From assembly GCA_034336665.1 (NCBI GenBank), contig CM067592.1, positions 54,922,473 to 54,986,472 of the forward strand: DNA of 64,000 nucleotides, read 5' to 3'. The position numbers were made by a program, and so were the translations under genes. How positions within the stretch are numbered: position 1 is the stretch's first letter; every line of letters starts with the position of its first letter. This DNA comes from Luscinia megarhynchos. Its lineage: Eukaryota > Chordata > Aves > Passeriformes > Turdidae. Below, in pieces: positions 47,275 to 59,244 of the stretch. The notes below the pieces were generated by a model that did no database searches, had not been told where the DNA came from, and saw only the letters and a list, made by a program, of their open reading frames with translations.

Positions 47275-50200
47275 GTAAGAACTGCAGAAGATGACAAAAT
47301 TTGCAACAAAGACAAAAACTCCACCTGGATCCCAGAAGGTGCACTCCCCTTATGGGCCATTGGTGCTGATTGTAGCAATATGCTATTCAGGAGTGTTTTC
47401 CTAGAGATAAGTCTTAACAAGAGAAAATTAAAAATTTTGTCTTGGTCCCAATATAATTTTTTCAAAAAAGCTTTTTATAGAGCTGGATAAATTTTCAATA
47501 TTTTTAGTAATATTTCAAGAATCATAAACAAGGAAATAGACTCCTTTAAAATCTATTAACTTTGTTTTAGTGCACACTTTACTCTTTAGGTTTCATCCTA
47601 GTTCTTAATGAAGTGGGAATTTATGTTCTCATTTCATTCCATAATGTAGGTTGCTCTTAAATACACAATATGTTTGCTGACTTCTATTCACAGTTTTATG
47701 ATTATTGATTAGATCTATTTAACTGCATTGTTCTCGTTCCAGAATCAAGCTGGGAATGGATGATCAAGCAATCTGATACCTTGACTTTCATGTCACATTT
47801 TACCAGTCTAACTTTATGGTCAGTACCAGTCATAAACTGTGGGGGTTAGGGTCAGGTGTAACTCTGTACACCACAATCAGACCAGTAAAAATTACAGTTT
47901 CTGAGAGCTAATCCTATTCTTTATGTAATGCATCAAATAATACCAGTGCAGCAAGTGCTACAAAAGAAAAAGGGGATTTTTCTTCCTCAAATATTTTCTA
48001 GATCACTGAACTGGATGAAAATGCGTGAATGAGAAGCATATAATTTCACAAAGTGTTTAGGGCTTGTTGCTGCCAAGTGAAAGAATTTCTTTGATTTTTA
48101 AAGTGAAAATATTTCATATAAATCTTACTAACGAAAAATAAATTGAAAACATAAATTCATAAAATTAATAGACACAGGTGACAAACATTCCTCACTGAGA
48201 GCAAATCTATACAAAGTGAAAGCTAATCTACTCAGAATAGCTCAAAAGAATAAGTACTCTCATTAAAAGTTGGTAATTTTATTTAGCTTTTTGTATACTC
48301 AATAACTTAGGAAATTAACCCAACCAAAAGAAGTTGGCTTATGTAATAAGCATTGCTGTGACTGATCTCTGTAACACAGATTGGGACACTCATCCCTTTT
48401 GCTCAATGCAATAAAGATCTATAGGAGGAAAAAAACTAAATACAACAACTCTGCAGGCTTAATCTTTATTGTAGAATTAAAATTGTATATCACATCTTCA
48501 CAATAATGCCCAGACCTGTAAAGTAATCCTCATTTAGATTTAAGAACCCTGCCAAAACAGGTAAAAAGGTTAGGAGCAGCTCAAACCTACATATGAAGCG
48601 TTCAAAACCCACAGCACTATCAAGTTCAAGAGAAATGACAGTTTGTTTTGTCAAAATCTACTATATTCCTCAGATCATCGAAGCTCAGAGTGGAAATATG
48701 TCATTCACAAACTCAGCAGCTGAAGAGCACCAAGGAGTGCACAGCTTGAACAGGACACCAACTGGGCCCTAGCTCAGTGCTGGAAAAATATCAAGATCAT
48801 GGCACATCAACATATCCTTTCTGTGTGATTAAAGGAAACTACTATGGAATACATATTTTTATTTTCCAGACAGTTTTTCTTAATTCCTGTAATCAATATG
48901 CACCAGGGCTTTAGTAAAATGTCAAAAGCCTTCTCCCTCTTTTGGGACCAGTTAGCTGACCTTTGCCAAAAAGGTACTACACATGTAAAATTGTTGTGCA
49001 GAAGTTGAAGAAATGCTGATTAATAAGCAGCTAAAAGCTGGAAATGGTAATGAATTTAATAATGTGGTATTTAAGGACTTTTCCTTAAAAATCAGATGCC
49101 TTTCATATACGACAGTTATTTCACATCCTTCACTGTACCAAGCACCCTTCCTTAAAGACCATCTACTGTCTGCACTGGCATCATCCTTCAGTACCCACTT
49201 TTACTCCTTTTTATACCATACCTGTAAAGGAGAAGGGAAACCTCAAACTGGTAGCTTTTCAGCAGGTTGCTTGATCCTGTATTGAAGATAATGACATGAT
49301 ACTAGGGGCATTTTCTTTATTTAACACTAATCTTCCTAGATTATTCCAAAGAAGGGAATTTGCATTAGTATGTGTGAGTCAATACAATTCCTCTCAGCCT
49401 CATTGCAGAGTGATGCTGCTCATGCATCCCTGCAGGATAAGAAGGGCATAGTACCAGGAACAAATTAGAAACTGCTTATTCCACTGTAACTCTGCAAGCA
49501 CTCATAAAGTGATTTTATAGCAAAATCTGAGCTTTTAAAAAAGTATCTGAAAACAATTGCTAATAGAACCAAATCACATAAAAATCCAAACATTGGCAGT
49601 GAGTAACAGAAAGGTAAGCCATTTGCAATGACCCCTACTGTTCATAAAAAACACAGTTACAAACACAAGCTGTATAAAATTGTCCTCTTGGGGATGGGTG
49701 GAGGAAATTTTTGAGTCTCAGTAAACAAATAAATTATCTTTTTACCCAATAAATTATTCCAATACAAGCTAGAAAACACATATACAAAGGCTAATAGAAC
49801 AGTTACAGAAGTGGAAGGGTTCCTCTGCTACAAAGAGCATAAATCCTGCTGAGTTTTCAGTTATTTAGGCATGTAGAGACTAAGGTGGAGGTGTGGAGGA
49901 CACTGTGGAGATGGCATTAGTAGTACTTGAGAAAAGAAGAGACTCATTTCCTTTTTTCCCTATGTGGGAAAGCCCCATTGGATTTCGAGACAAATTTCAG
50001 GAGAAAAACGCCCTGGAATGATCACTTGCTCTAAGAAGAAAGGGCTTCAATAACTCTCTTTTCTCCTACAAATGACAGAATTGTATATCAGGTGACGAAA
50101 GTGAAAAAGAGTAAAATGTTTATTAACAAAGCAAGATACCCACAAGGCACAGGAAAAAAGGAGGATTAACTTTACACAGGATGCTGACTAGACCATGTGG

Positions 50201-51747
50201 AATCTCAGGGAAGAGACCAGCTCCATCTCTTTCTTGTACTTTTCACTTCAGTGTTTAGTTTGATGCACTTGTCCAATTTGGAAGTGTTCTTGAAAAAAAG
50301 AAGACCAATTGGAAAGGCACCAATATCATCTTCCATGAGATTCATCCTTTATTTTCCTGAGAAATTTGAGATCTCATCTTTGTATCTGATTTACAGCCTC
50401 CTGTTTATAATAGTAGAGCTACTTATACAAAAATCATAAGCAGTCTATGGCTCTTGGTTAACTGCACAAAACGGAGACTGTGCCTTCCACACAGTATTTC
50501 AAAACCATAGACAACTCAGAATGTAAAAGAGGTTACATGGATAGCTAAGGTAGATAGAATCAGGTGTAACCAGGTGGTAAAGATAACCTTGAGAACAGGA
50601 TACATGCCAGGCAGATGCTCTCTTGCAAGGATTTCTATAGTCCTGAATTCCCAAGGATCTTGATTCATTCAAGTACAGGATGGTTTTGAATAAATTGTTC
50701 TGTACTGATTAATAGCAGCCAGAGGGAAAGATAATGGATTTTCTCAAATACCATGAAGCCCTGGATAGCAAGATTATTGAAGTACAAGTCAAAGTGATAT
50801 AAAATCAAACAAGGCCTAATGAAATTATGCTTATCTTCAAACATTCATAAAGTAAAACTTTGCCTCTTTAGAAATATAAGTGATGTAGAAAATGAAGAAT
50901 TTTTTTTTTAAATTTAAAACAAATTAACAACAAAATCTAAGAAAAACAAAATATCCACTTGCTGTATTTACTGGGACATCGGGCCACCCCTGAGGTTTTA
51001 AGGAACAAACCTGGGCATAGATTCTGCTTTGTGTGCCTGAGGTTCCTGGTAGTGGCCTGGGTGAAAATTTCAAGTTAAATATACACACTGTGTACCAGAT
51101 AGTGTATCCACTTTGAGTTATTAGAAGATTTTTTCTCCTTTTGAACTGAGAATTGGATTGAACATGTATGTCTGTGCTCCCTAATATGTGCAATAATCTT
51201 GCAAATGTCTTTCATGTACATGATAGTACAGGAACTACGTTCTGACAAAAAAACCCCAGAATTTAATGTAAATTTTGTTCTCTTTCATTAACTGTTGTAG
51301 TTTGGTTTTTGCTTTGTTTTAATCAGCTTTCATTTTCTTATGCAAGTGTAAAGAACTGCAGGCTTTGTGATGTTCTTTTTCTTGCTTCAAATCACCCTTC
51401 AGTACCACCTCTCTAAAAATGCACAACACAATGCTATGTAATGCTACATACAATTTCTTTCTCCAGCTTTCTTGAAGTGATAAAAAGACTACACCATACT
51501 ACACTTAGAATAAATGCTAGCCCTTTTTGCAATCAAGAATTTTTAGGAAGCATTTATTCATAAGGAAGACATAACTGTTATTAGCAATACTTGAGAAAAA
51601 GTTAAAATTTCATGCCATAATCAGTAGTGCCTTTTATGACACACTAATTTACGACAATCAAAACAACATGCTGACCTTTCAATTGCTTTAAAAAAAGACC
51701 AAATCTGCTTCACTGGTTTTATTTACTACTTTTCCTCATTCTGTAAT
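47275..51747. other. AT-rich non-coding sequence, nothing recognised
   Basis: Apart from the open stretch continuing to about 47490, the frames are 90 codons or fewer. A CCTGAGGTT word occurs twice near 50988 and 51036. No repeat family was recognised. Confidence 0.5.
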
Positions 51748-51944
51748 AAGAGAAAAAAAAGAAAAAAAAAGAAAAAAAAGAAAAAAAAAGAAAAAAAAAG
51801 AAAAAAGAAAAAAGAAAAAAGAAAAAAGAAAAAAGAAAAAAGAAAAAAGAAAAAAGAAAAAAGTAAAAAGAAAAAGAAAAAGAAAAAAGAAAAAAAGGAA
51901 AGAAACAAAGGGAAAAAAAAGAAAAAATAAAGAAATAAAAAACC
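51748..51944. repeat. A-rich (GAAAAAA)n tract with graded unit length
   Basis: Units of G followed by eight to nine As give way to a regular 7-bp GAAAAAA block of about ten units. After a T at 51864 come 6-bp GAAAAA units and an irregular A-rich tail. All plus-strand bases are purine from 51748 to 51863. The apparent minus-strand phenylalanine-rich frame is an artefact. Confidence 0.92.
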
Positions 51945-52506
51945 TCAGAAAGCTGTGCTGTCTTTATAGAGATTTTTGAGGTTTTCTTCTATCTAGCTAT
52001 TCACTGGCTATCTCCATCATATTTCACATCCAGGATCATGACTGCAATAAATTAGCTGCAATGCTTGCCAGTCACAAGGCAGTTGCTGGCCAGCTCCTTC
52101 CCACAAGCAGCACAATTAGTCAATGTTGATTCCTAGACATCTACTCCTTGGTTACTGGATTCTGATGAACATTTATGCTCAGTTTCTTAAGTCTGCATCT
52201 TTGTATGAAATCTCCTCTCATCCAACCCCAACAAACTATTTGAATTTCAATGACTTCAGGCAGCATAGCTTGACACTTACCCATTACAAACACAATTTAC
52301 AATGAAGGGACAATTTTGAATCAAGGAGGAAAAAAGAAACTATAGTCAAGAATAGCCAGATTTTGGATGGTTTATTTGCAGAATCCTTTACTGAAGTATT
52401 TCTATTTCTCCTTTACTTTCTACATATAAAGCAAGGGGTAGTACTTTGCAAGTGCTTCAGTGCAACATCTGTGCTTAGTGTTTCCTGATAAAATCTTGTA
52501 CATGGA
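51945..52506. other. Non-coding sequence, nothing recognised
   Basis: Unique sequence between the A-rich tract and the CR1 fragment. It has no credible open frame. Confidence 0.55.
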
Positions 52507-52614
52507 TTCAGGTTGGATTGGGCTTTGAGCAACCTATTCTAAGGCACAGTGTTCCTGCCCTCACCAGAGGGGGTTGAAAGCCCTGTCTTTTAACCCTAAT
52601 GATTCAATGATTCT
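52507..52614 (+). mobile_element. CR1 LINE 3'-end fragment
   Basis: The stretch contains, in order, the words expected at the 3' end of avian CR1: a GGTTGGATTGGGCTTTGAGC block, AACCT, a block like TGTCCCTGCCC, GGGGGTTG, and a terminal ATGATTCAATGATTCT tandem repeat. It is 5'-truncated to about 110 bp, as most CR1 copies are, and is diverged from the remembered consensus. No reverse transcriptase sequence is present. Confidence 0.82.
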
Positions 52615-55600
52615 AAAAACATGTGTTTTGCATTGAGTGACTTCATTTAGCATCTTAGTAGAATTTCAAATGTGTGCAATATTTACCTTTCCTTTGTGAA
52701 CATTTTTGCCCTTCATTTTAGCCAGGATATTGTTTTCATCTCTCAATAATTCAATAACATGAATAGTCTGAATAGAGGCTTACCCTATTAAGCTTTCGTG
52801 GAGAAACCTCACCTTGTGTTAAGCCTATAGGAACAAGTTAAACAACATCCAGGGGCAATTACAAGTACTAGAGTGCAATTTTATTTTCCAGTGTTTGAGA
52901 AGTCCCTGATTTTTGTTTTGCCTATTAGAACATCACTAAACTGTTCCTCATGTGCTTTATAAGATTTTACATGATAGAGTAGCACAGTTTTGTTTATAAT
53001 CAAGAAACTTTGATTTTCTCTTAACAAGCAGGAGATGAACTAGATAAATAATTATTTCAAGGTAGGAAAGTTGTTTCTCTATCTAGAACTTAACCTATCC
53101 CATTCCTTCCACATGGAAGGGAATTTTCCTTTCTTTCATTCTAAGTTTTATGAGATGTCTAAATGCACACAACCACCAAGAAAAATTGCTATGGTTCTTA
53201 TGAATAGGTTGAAGAACACATCCTCTTAAGCTGTATTTTGTGCAAATGAGATGTTACAAGGTATTGAAGCTACCTGGCATTTTGATCCTTTAGGGGCACC
53301 ATATAGTTCAGAAACCAGTTACAACTGAGTTGTTCTTGGGGAAAGACAACACACTGGGAGAAGTGACTTAAACTTTTCTTATCATTCTATCAATAACTGT
53401 GTAAAATGGTTTTATCAGCAATTACAATTCTAGTTTTTTTTAACTGTTAAAGGAATTTCTTATTTCTCACTTTTTAACAAGGTAATATAAAGTACAGTTT
53501 GTGAGCTGCTTTTCTTCATATAAAAATATTAGCCACCTTCATGAGATTTTTAAATGCTCCTAACAGTTGTTTTTAATGTTCAACTAAGTTTCTGACAGTT
53601 GGGCAAACTGGTAGCAAGACAAAATTCCATCTGTTTTGGAACATGAATAATTTTTGGTTTTTTCTGCTTATTTTTTCTGGAAAGGAGATCAAGAGCATTA
53701 AGACAATGGATTTAGACTTCCAAAACAGCCTTTGAATATTTAGATTGAGTTACATCCCATGGTCCACATGTAATATCAACCCTCAGAAACTGCAAATTCC
53801 TATGTAGCTTCACTCTTTCTGCCACAGAAAGATGTGTTAATACCTCATGGCACAAGAAAAAATCTTTTCAACATGTAAATTCTTAATTTATTGCATAGAT
53901 TACTGCACCATAAGGAATAGGTTTAGCTGGCTTTCTAGCATTAATATTATTTTACATTTATTAATATTATTACATATAATTTGGCTGAAATAATTTTTTA
54001 CTGATTTCTGCATAAAGAAAATACCAGGCAGAGCAAAAAATTAATGTCATTGCATCTGCAAGCAAGATTTAATATTGCTCCCAAGTGCAGCAGGGATAAT
54101 TCTTACAGCAGGTGAAGAGGAATGATCTTATAAAAATAAATCAAATAGACTGTATTTTCTTACTGTAAAGTTTTATAAATTTTATTTTGTTCATGTCTTA
54201 CCAAAAAAGATTAACTCAAGATAGAGAAGAAAATACAGGGTCTTAGTGATAATTGGTTTATTACATAATTAAAATTTAAGGAGGCTTGGAAAGAAATAAA
54301 ATTTTCATCAGGACAGACTGTGAGAGTAAAATACTCATGTCTTTTTCTTATTTGTGCAGATATTCTGATAAGGTTACGGCTTGCCTTTGTCACTTGACTC
54401 CAAAACCCTTCCTCCCAAAAATAGCTTCTTGTACAACTCAAAAATTATTCACTTAATTCCAAAGATAAAAATATTTTAAAGGAACTTACAAACATGATAC
54501 AGGAAAATATATAAAAGCCTGAAATATCTCATCAAGTAGTTCACAGACAGAATCTGTGGGGTAGTTATTACCTTTCTTGTTCACTTTTTCCATAGATTAA
54601 ATTTTCTTAGATTTTCGTTACACATGCAAGTATAAATATTTTCCTTTCTCTGTGCCTTTTCTTTTTTCTTTCTTCTATTTTTCTCCTCTGAAACCTGTTT
54701 CAGAGAGACAAAATCAATGCTTCAATTAAAATAAGCAAGAAGCATTATGTGTCAGGCAGTTCATACACATCAAATCAGAAAAACTCCTCTTCATGCAACA
54801 ACAGCCAGATGCTAAGGACAACCTCTGGGATAAAAGACACTGTAAAGACAACTTGTAATGCATTAAACCCTCCATTGTTTTTAATTAAATGCCTAGCCCA
54901 AAATATTTTCTACACTTTATAGGAGAGAGAATATTTTGAATCATAGCAGCTTTCAATTGCACAGAAGTAAAACCAGAGCTAAAGACAGTCTTGGAAATAT
55001 GAACCTTTCAACTAGCAGATTTATAAAAGCAAATATCTGTTAGGAGCTAAAATTTCAAAAATATCAATCATTAATTAGGGAAGGAAGAGAGTGTTATTCC
55101 AAAGCATGATGGTTACAGTATTGTCTGGGAGTCCCAGCTGCAGTCCCAGCTCTGATAAATAAGTCAGGATTTCAGAGCAGGTAGGACCAAGTTAAGAAAA
55201 GAAAGTGACAGAACACAATGCCATTCCCTATGTATGAATTTCCTTAGGTCGTAGGAGACCTTGGCTTACAGCCCAAGAAGAAACAGCTGAATTCAGGATA
55301 CCAGCATACCAATGTATGTAACAATAACCACAATATAGACAGCAAAAGCCATATCATGATTTTGGCCCTTGAGGAAATCTATTCCCTTTGAGAGAAAATG
55401 CCTAAATCGTTTGGGGGAACATGACTCAATGTAACAATCAAATACCATAAAGTAGAAAAAAAATAAATTTAAATATTATTTAATCAAACAATATAGCTTA
55501 TATAGACAATTGACATATAAATTTCATTTATATACCTGTTTCTATTGCACATTTATATAAATAATAAAATTATATGTAAAAAGCAAGTATGAACAAACAG

Positions 55601-58600
55601 CAATGAGCAGTGAAAAACAAAAGATGAAAATAAAACAGTTCTGGGCAAAAGAGATTGTTTGGGATAGAGAACATAGCTCTTTTGAGCATATTCAGCACTG
55701 GCTTCAATCTCCTGTACAACATTTAGCTCCATAGAATTGTATTCAGCCCTAAATAGAAACATACCAATAAAATAATATTTCTCTTCTTGGCAACAAAGTA
55801 CTTTAACAAGGCAAATTAGAGTCCCACCAAGGGTTGAGAAACTAATGCCCACAGGGAACACAGAGCTTGACTGGCAATGCACAAAAAAACCCCAAAAAAC
55901 CAAAAATAAAAAAACAACAACAACGTGTTTATGTTTCCACATAGGACTTAATTAATAAACATTTTGATTAAAAAGGAGGAGGTCTGCAATTTGTTCACCA
56001 ATATCTGACAAAATTAATTCAATTACTACACTATGATATATAAATTTGCAATTGCTACAAGAAAGAGAAAGATGAGGTAGTCTACAGAAACTAGATATCT
56101 ATCTACATGAACATGCAGAAAGGAGCAGACCACTTAGCCAGAATGCTTTCTGAATTGCTTAGAAATGAATGTTTTTTAAACTGCCATGTGTAGAACAGAC
56201 ATATCATTATCCAAATCATGAACACTTACAACATTATGTCTTTCCCTGCCTTTTAGTTTCCATTTTTTCTTTAATATTTTGCCAGACTCTGCAACTTACC
56301 ATTGCAGATGTACATTTAACCTAACATTGCAAAGCATTTAATAAACACAGAACCTGCCAGATGAACACAGGAATTTTTTCAGACACTTGAGTACTCGCAC
56401 TGTTTTAATTCAAACATGATGACTGTCATGTTTGGCATCTTTTCCTCTGTTCTCTGGGCTGGTTATATGTTACAATGGCATGGTAAGCTATGGAAGCAGA
56501 GCTGGTAACTGAAACTGGTTGCAAGAGCTGCTGACAGGACCCTCATCAGCACAGCCTGGACCTCACTGCTTTGAATTGATAGCAGTAGGCTGCAGGAGAC
56601 AAGCCTAAGCAAATGAAATTATGGTAACTTCTCATAGCAAACCTTGTACAAGGGGCAGAACAGCTAGGTTTATCCCTTCCCTTAGCCTAATACCTAACAT
56701 TTTCACTTTTGATTGGGATTATACACCACCTTTTCTCTGAGACATAGTCTCATTTGCTTTAGCAAATCTCACACTGAGAGGCTGGAAGAGGCTGCAAATA
56801 TCTTTCTATTCATTTCAAGCAGGTAATATCCTCTTAATTATTTCTCACCAGTAGCTTTACCTACATAAATACAAACTGTAGACTATTTGCTGTAAATAGA
56901 AACACTTTTTTCTATTTTTCAATCAGCAATACATCAAAATAGTCAGTATCCCCACCTAAAAGCTCAAAGCTCTCCTCATGCTTGTCTAGTCTGACAGTTG
57001 CTGGCAAAAGGGAGTGTTTAGGATATACTCCTGGTACCATGGTGTTGAGTGTATAACAACCAGTCACAGAAAAACAGGCATGCAGTTATCTAGACAGTCG
57101 TAAAGAGGAAGCTGTCAGAACCACAATAGAACTCCAGTGAAAATGAACTTAACTGACTGAAAAAAGGATTACATAAAAATGCATTGCTACCAGTTATCCA
57201 GATCACACAAACTCACAAACCGTTTTCATGCAAACCATTTCTTTCTGAAGTAATAAAGCTAAAAGTCCAATTCCACTTAAAGTGGTGAAATAGAATGCAA
57301 ATTTTTCATCTGAAGGTGTCTGAAATTTCTTCCACCTCATTAACTGTTTTCAGTTTTCTGTGAAGCAAATCCAAATGAACAAGGAAAGACCAAAAGGAAA
57401 AGTGTTTTCACAACAGGCTTCTTGGCACCATTTCAAATTTTTCTTCTCTTGACTAGTATGCAAGAAAAATTTTTAAAACTCTCAAAAACTGTCAGAAAAA
57501 AAAGTCAGTGCAAGAAAAGAAGAGGGTTTTTTTATTGTCTGTGTGAGTACTTTTCTGTCCCATGCTGTATTAATTTAATACATTGCAGAGAGACAAGGGT
57601 TTAAAAACTTATATAATACAATGCACCAATATTAAACACAGAAAGCATTTGTTGTGTTGAAAGCTGCTCCAAGATTGAAAAACGTTGTTCAGTAAATTAA
57701 AATATAGTGTCTTCATTTCATCCTTTGGATGTCTTCTCATGCTTATTTGAATAAAATTATAATTATTTACATGCATTCATCTTTTGTTCATTTTGAGTTT
57801 TTGTTTGCTTGTTTCTTTAGTGAGTTTTGTTTTTTTCTTAGCAAAGACATGCATATGAAAATAAGGAAGAAGTTTTAGAAAAAAATATTGGTGATTCTTA
57901 CTAATAATATCCAAATTGGTATTCAAATAGCATGCAGTGTTTAGGTTTAATAGCCAGAGAAAATTGTTGATAGATCAAATGAACACTTGTCCAAAAGAGA
58001 CCAACTTTTTTCATGTATGGGATTTAATTCACAGAACTGTCTGTCAAAGCACATTTCCAAAACAAGCTGTCTTTAAGCAAGCCAAGAACAAAAAAATCAG
58101 GTTTTTTCTAACAGCACTTTCATACTAGATACAATTTAGAGTAGTGTTACAACACATACAAGAAAGAAATATTTAAACAACAGTAAAGAACTTCATAAGG
58201 AAATTCAAGTTTAATTTCATAGGAAAACTCAAACTTCCTAGGATATTACCAGAATATAATATTAGCTTGGACTCAAGATTCTTTCCAGATGACAGCACAC
58301 ACTGGATGCCTCTCTCCTGCCAACTTTTTGTATAAAGGAAGACCTAAATCATCCTTTGCCAAAAGAAAAGTACTGCTCAAAAACCATGTACAGACTGTGC
58401 CAATGAAGTGAGAGGATTCCCCACAAGATATTTCCAAACAGGAGTACTGGATAGTGTTTGACCAGAACTCCTGAAAACTAGGTCATACACTACAGTGGGA
58501 GACCAGCCCAATACCTTACACAGTAGGGAGCAGGATTAGATGGTATGATTAAAGGCAATTGAGAAAAATGAGGACACATCTGTTTCTGCAGGCAGTGTTT

Positions 58601-58924
58601 AGATATGCAGACACCCAAAGTGCACCTGCAGCCTTTGGCCATTTTGTCCCACAAAATTTGGAGACTCACGTTGTGGTTCCAGCCTAAAGCGTCTCTGAAA
58701 ATGTAACCCATACAGAAGTGCTCTAAAACTTTGTGATCAAATGCTTTCTATTGAAAGGTTCTATGTCATAACCCCCACCCAAACAAAAAAAATTTAAATG
58801 CTAAATATCAACACAGTTATAGAAATGTGCATGGGCATATATGCATTCCATATATACATCAATTTTTTTTTATCCTTCAGATTGGCTTTGAGTTCAGCTG
58901 CCTAGGTTATCCTTCTTCTGAAGT
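52615..58924. other. AT-rich non-coding sequence, nothing recognised
   Basis: TTAATATTATT-type words repeat with a 20-bp period at 53941-53975. A/C-rich tracts lie at 55885-55923. The 129-codon minus frame at 55553-55942 has no domain and overlaps these tracts. No exon or RNA gene is supported. Confidence 0.55.
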
Positions 58925-58949
58925 CTTTTTGTCTCTGTAAGACAAAAAG
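58925..58949. repeat. Perfect 10-bp hairpin, 5-nt loop
   Basis: CTTTTTGTCT (58925-58934) and AGACAAAAAG (58940-58949) pair exactly around CTGTA. The arms are low in GC, so stability is modest. No terminator or small RNA function is implied in a eukaryotic setting. Confidence 0.75.
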
Positions 58950-59204
58950 CAGTGAAAAAAATGTCTGTAAGCCTACTGTGCATTAAACAATCACCTCAGC
59001 CTTAGATTAAGAAGCAGTTTGAACTCTTTTGACAAGTTTCCAGCTGAGGGTCACATTTTTACTAAAATTTTGGGCTTCCTCAGTTAAAGTTGAATTAGGT
59101 GTCACACCCAGAGGCAGCCAGAGGGCCGCTGGAGAACAGCCACATCTCACAAGAACCTGGGAATGGCCAGTCATGATCTTGTCATCCAACACCAGAATTA
59201 ACCA

Positions 59205-59244
59205 ACTAGATTACTAGTTAACTAGAACTAGAGAAGATACTAGT
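59205..59244. repeat. Cluster of five ACTAG words in 39 bp
   Basis: ACTAG starts at 59205, 59213, 59221, 59227 and 59239, two of them as the full palindrome ACTAGT. It looks like a decayed 8-bp-period microrepeat (ACTAGATT, ACTAGTTA, ACTAGAAC). Confidence 0.6.

Noticed and set aside
51726..51908. Phenylalanine-rich minus-strand frame
   Set aside because: Direct read-out of the GAAAAAA repeat.
55553..55942. 129-codon minus-strand frame
   Set aside because: Its early part overlaps A/C-rich simple sequence that gives hydrophobic codons; no recognised family.
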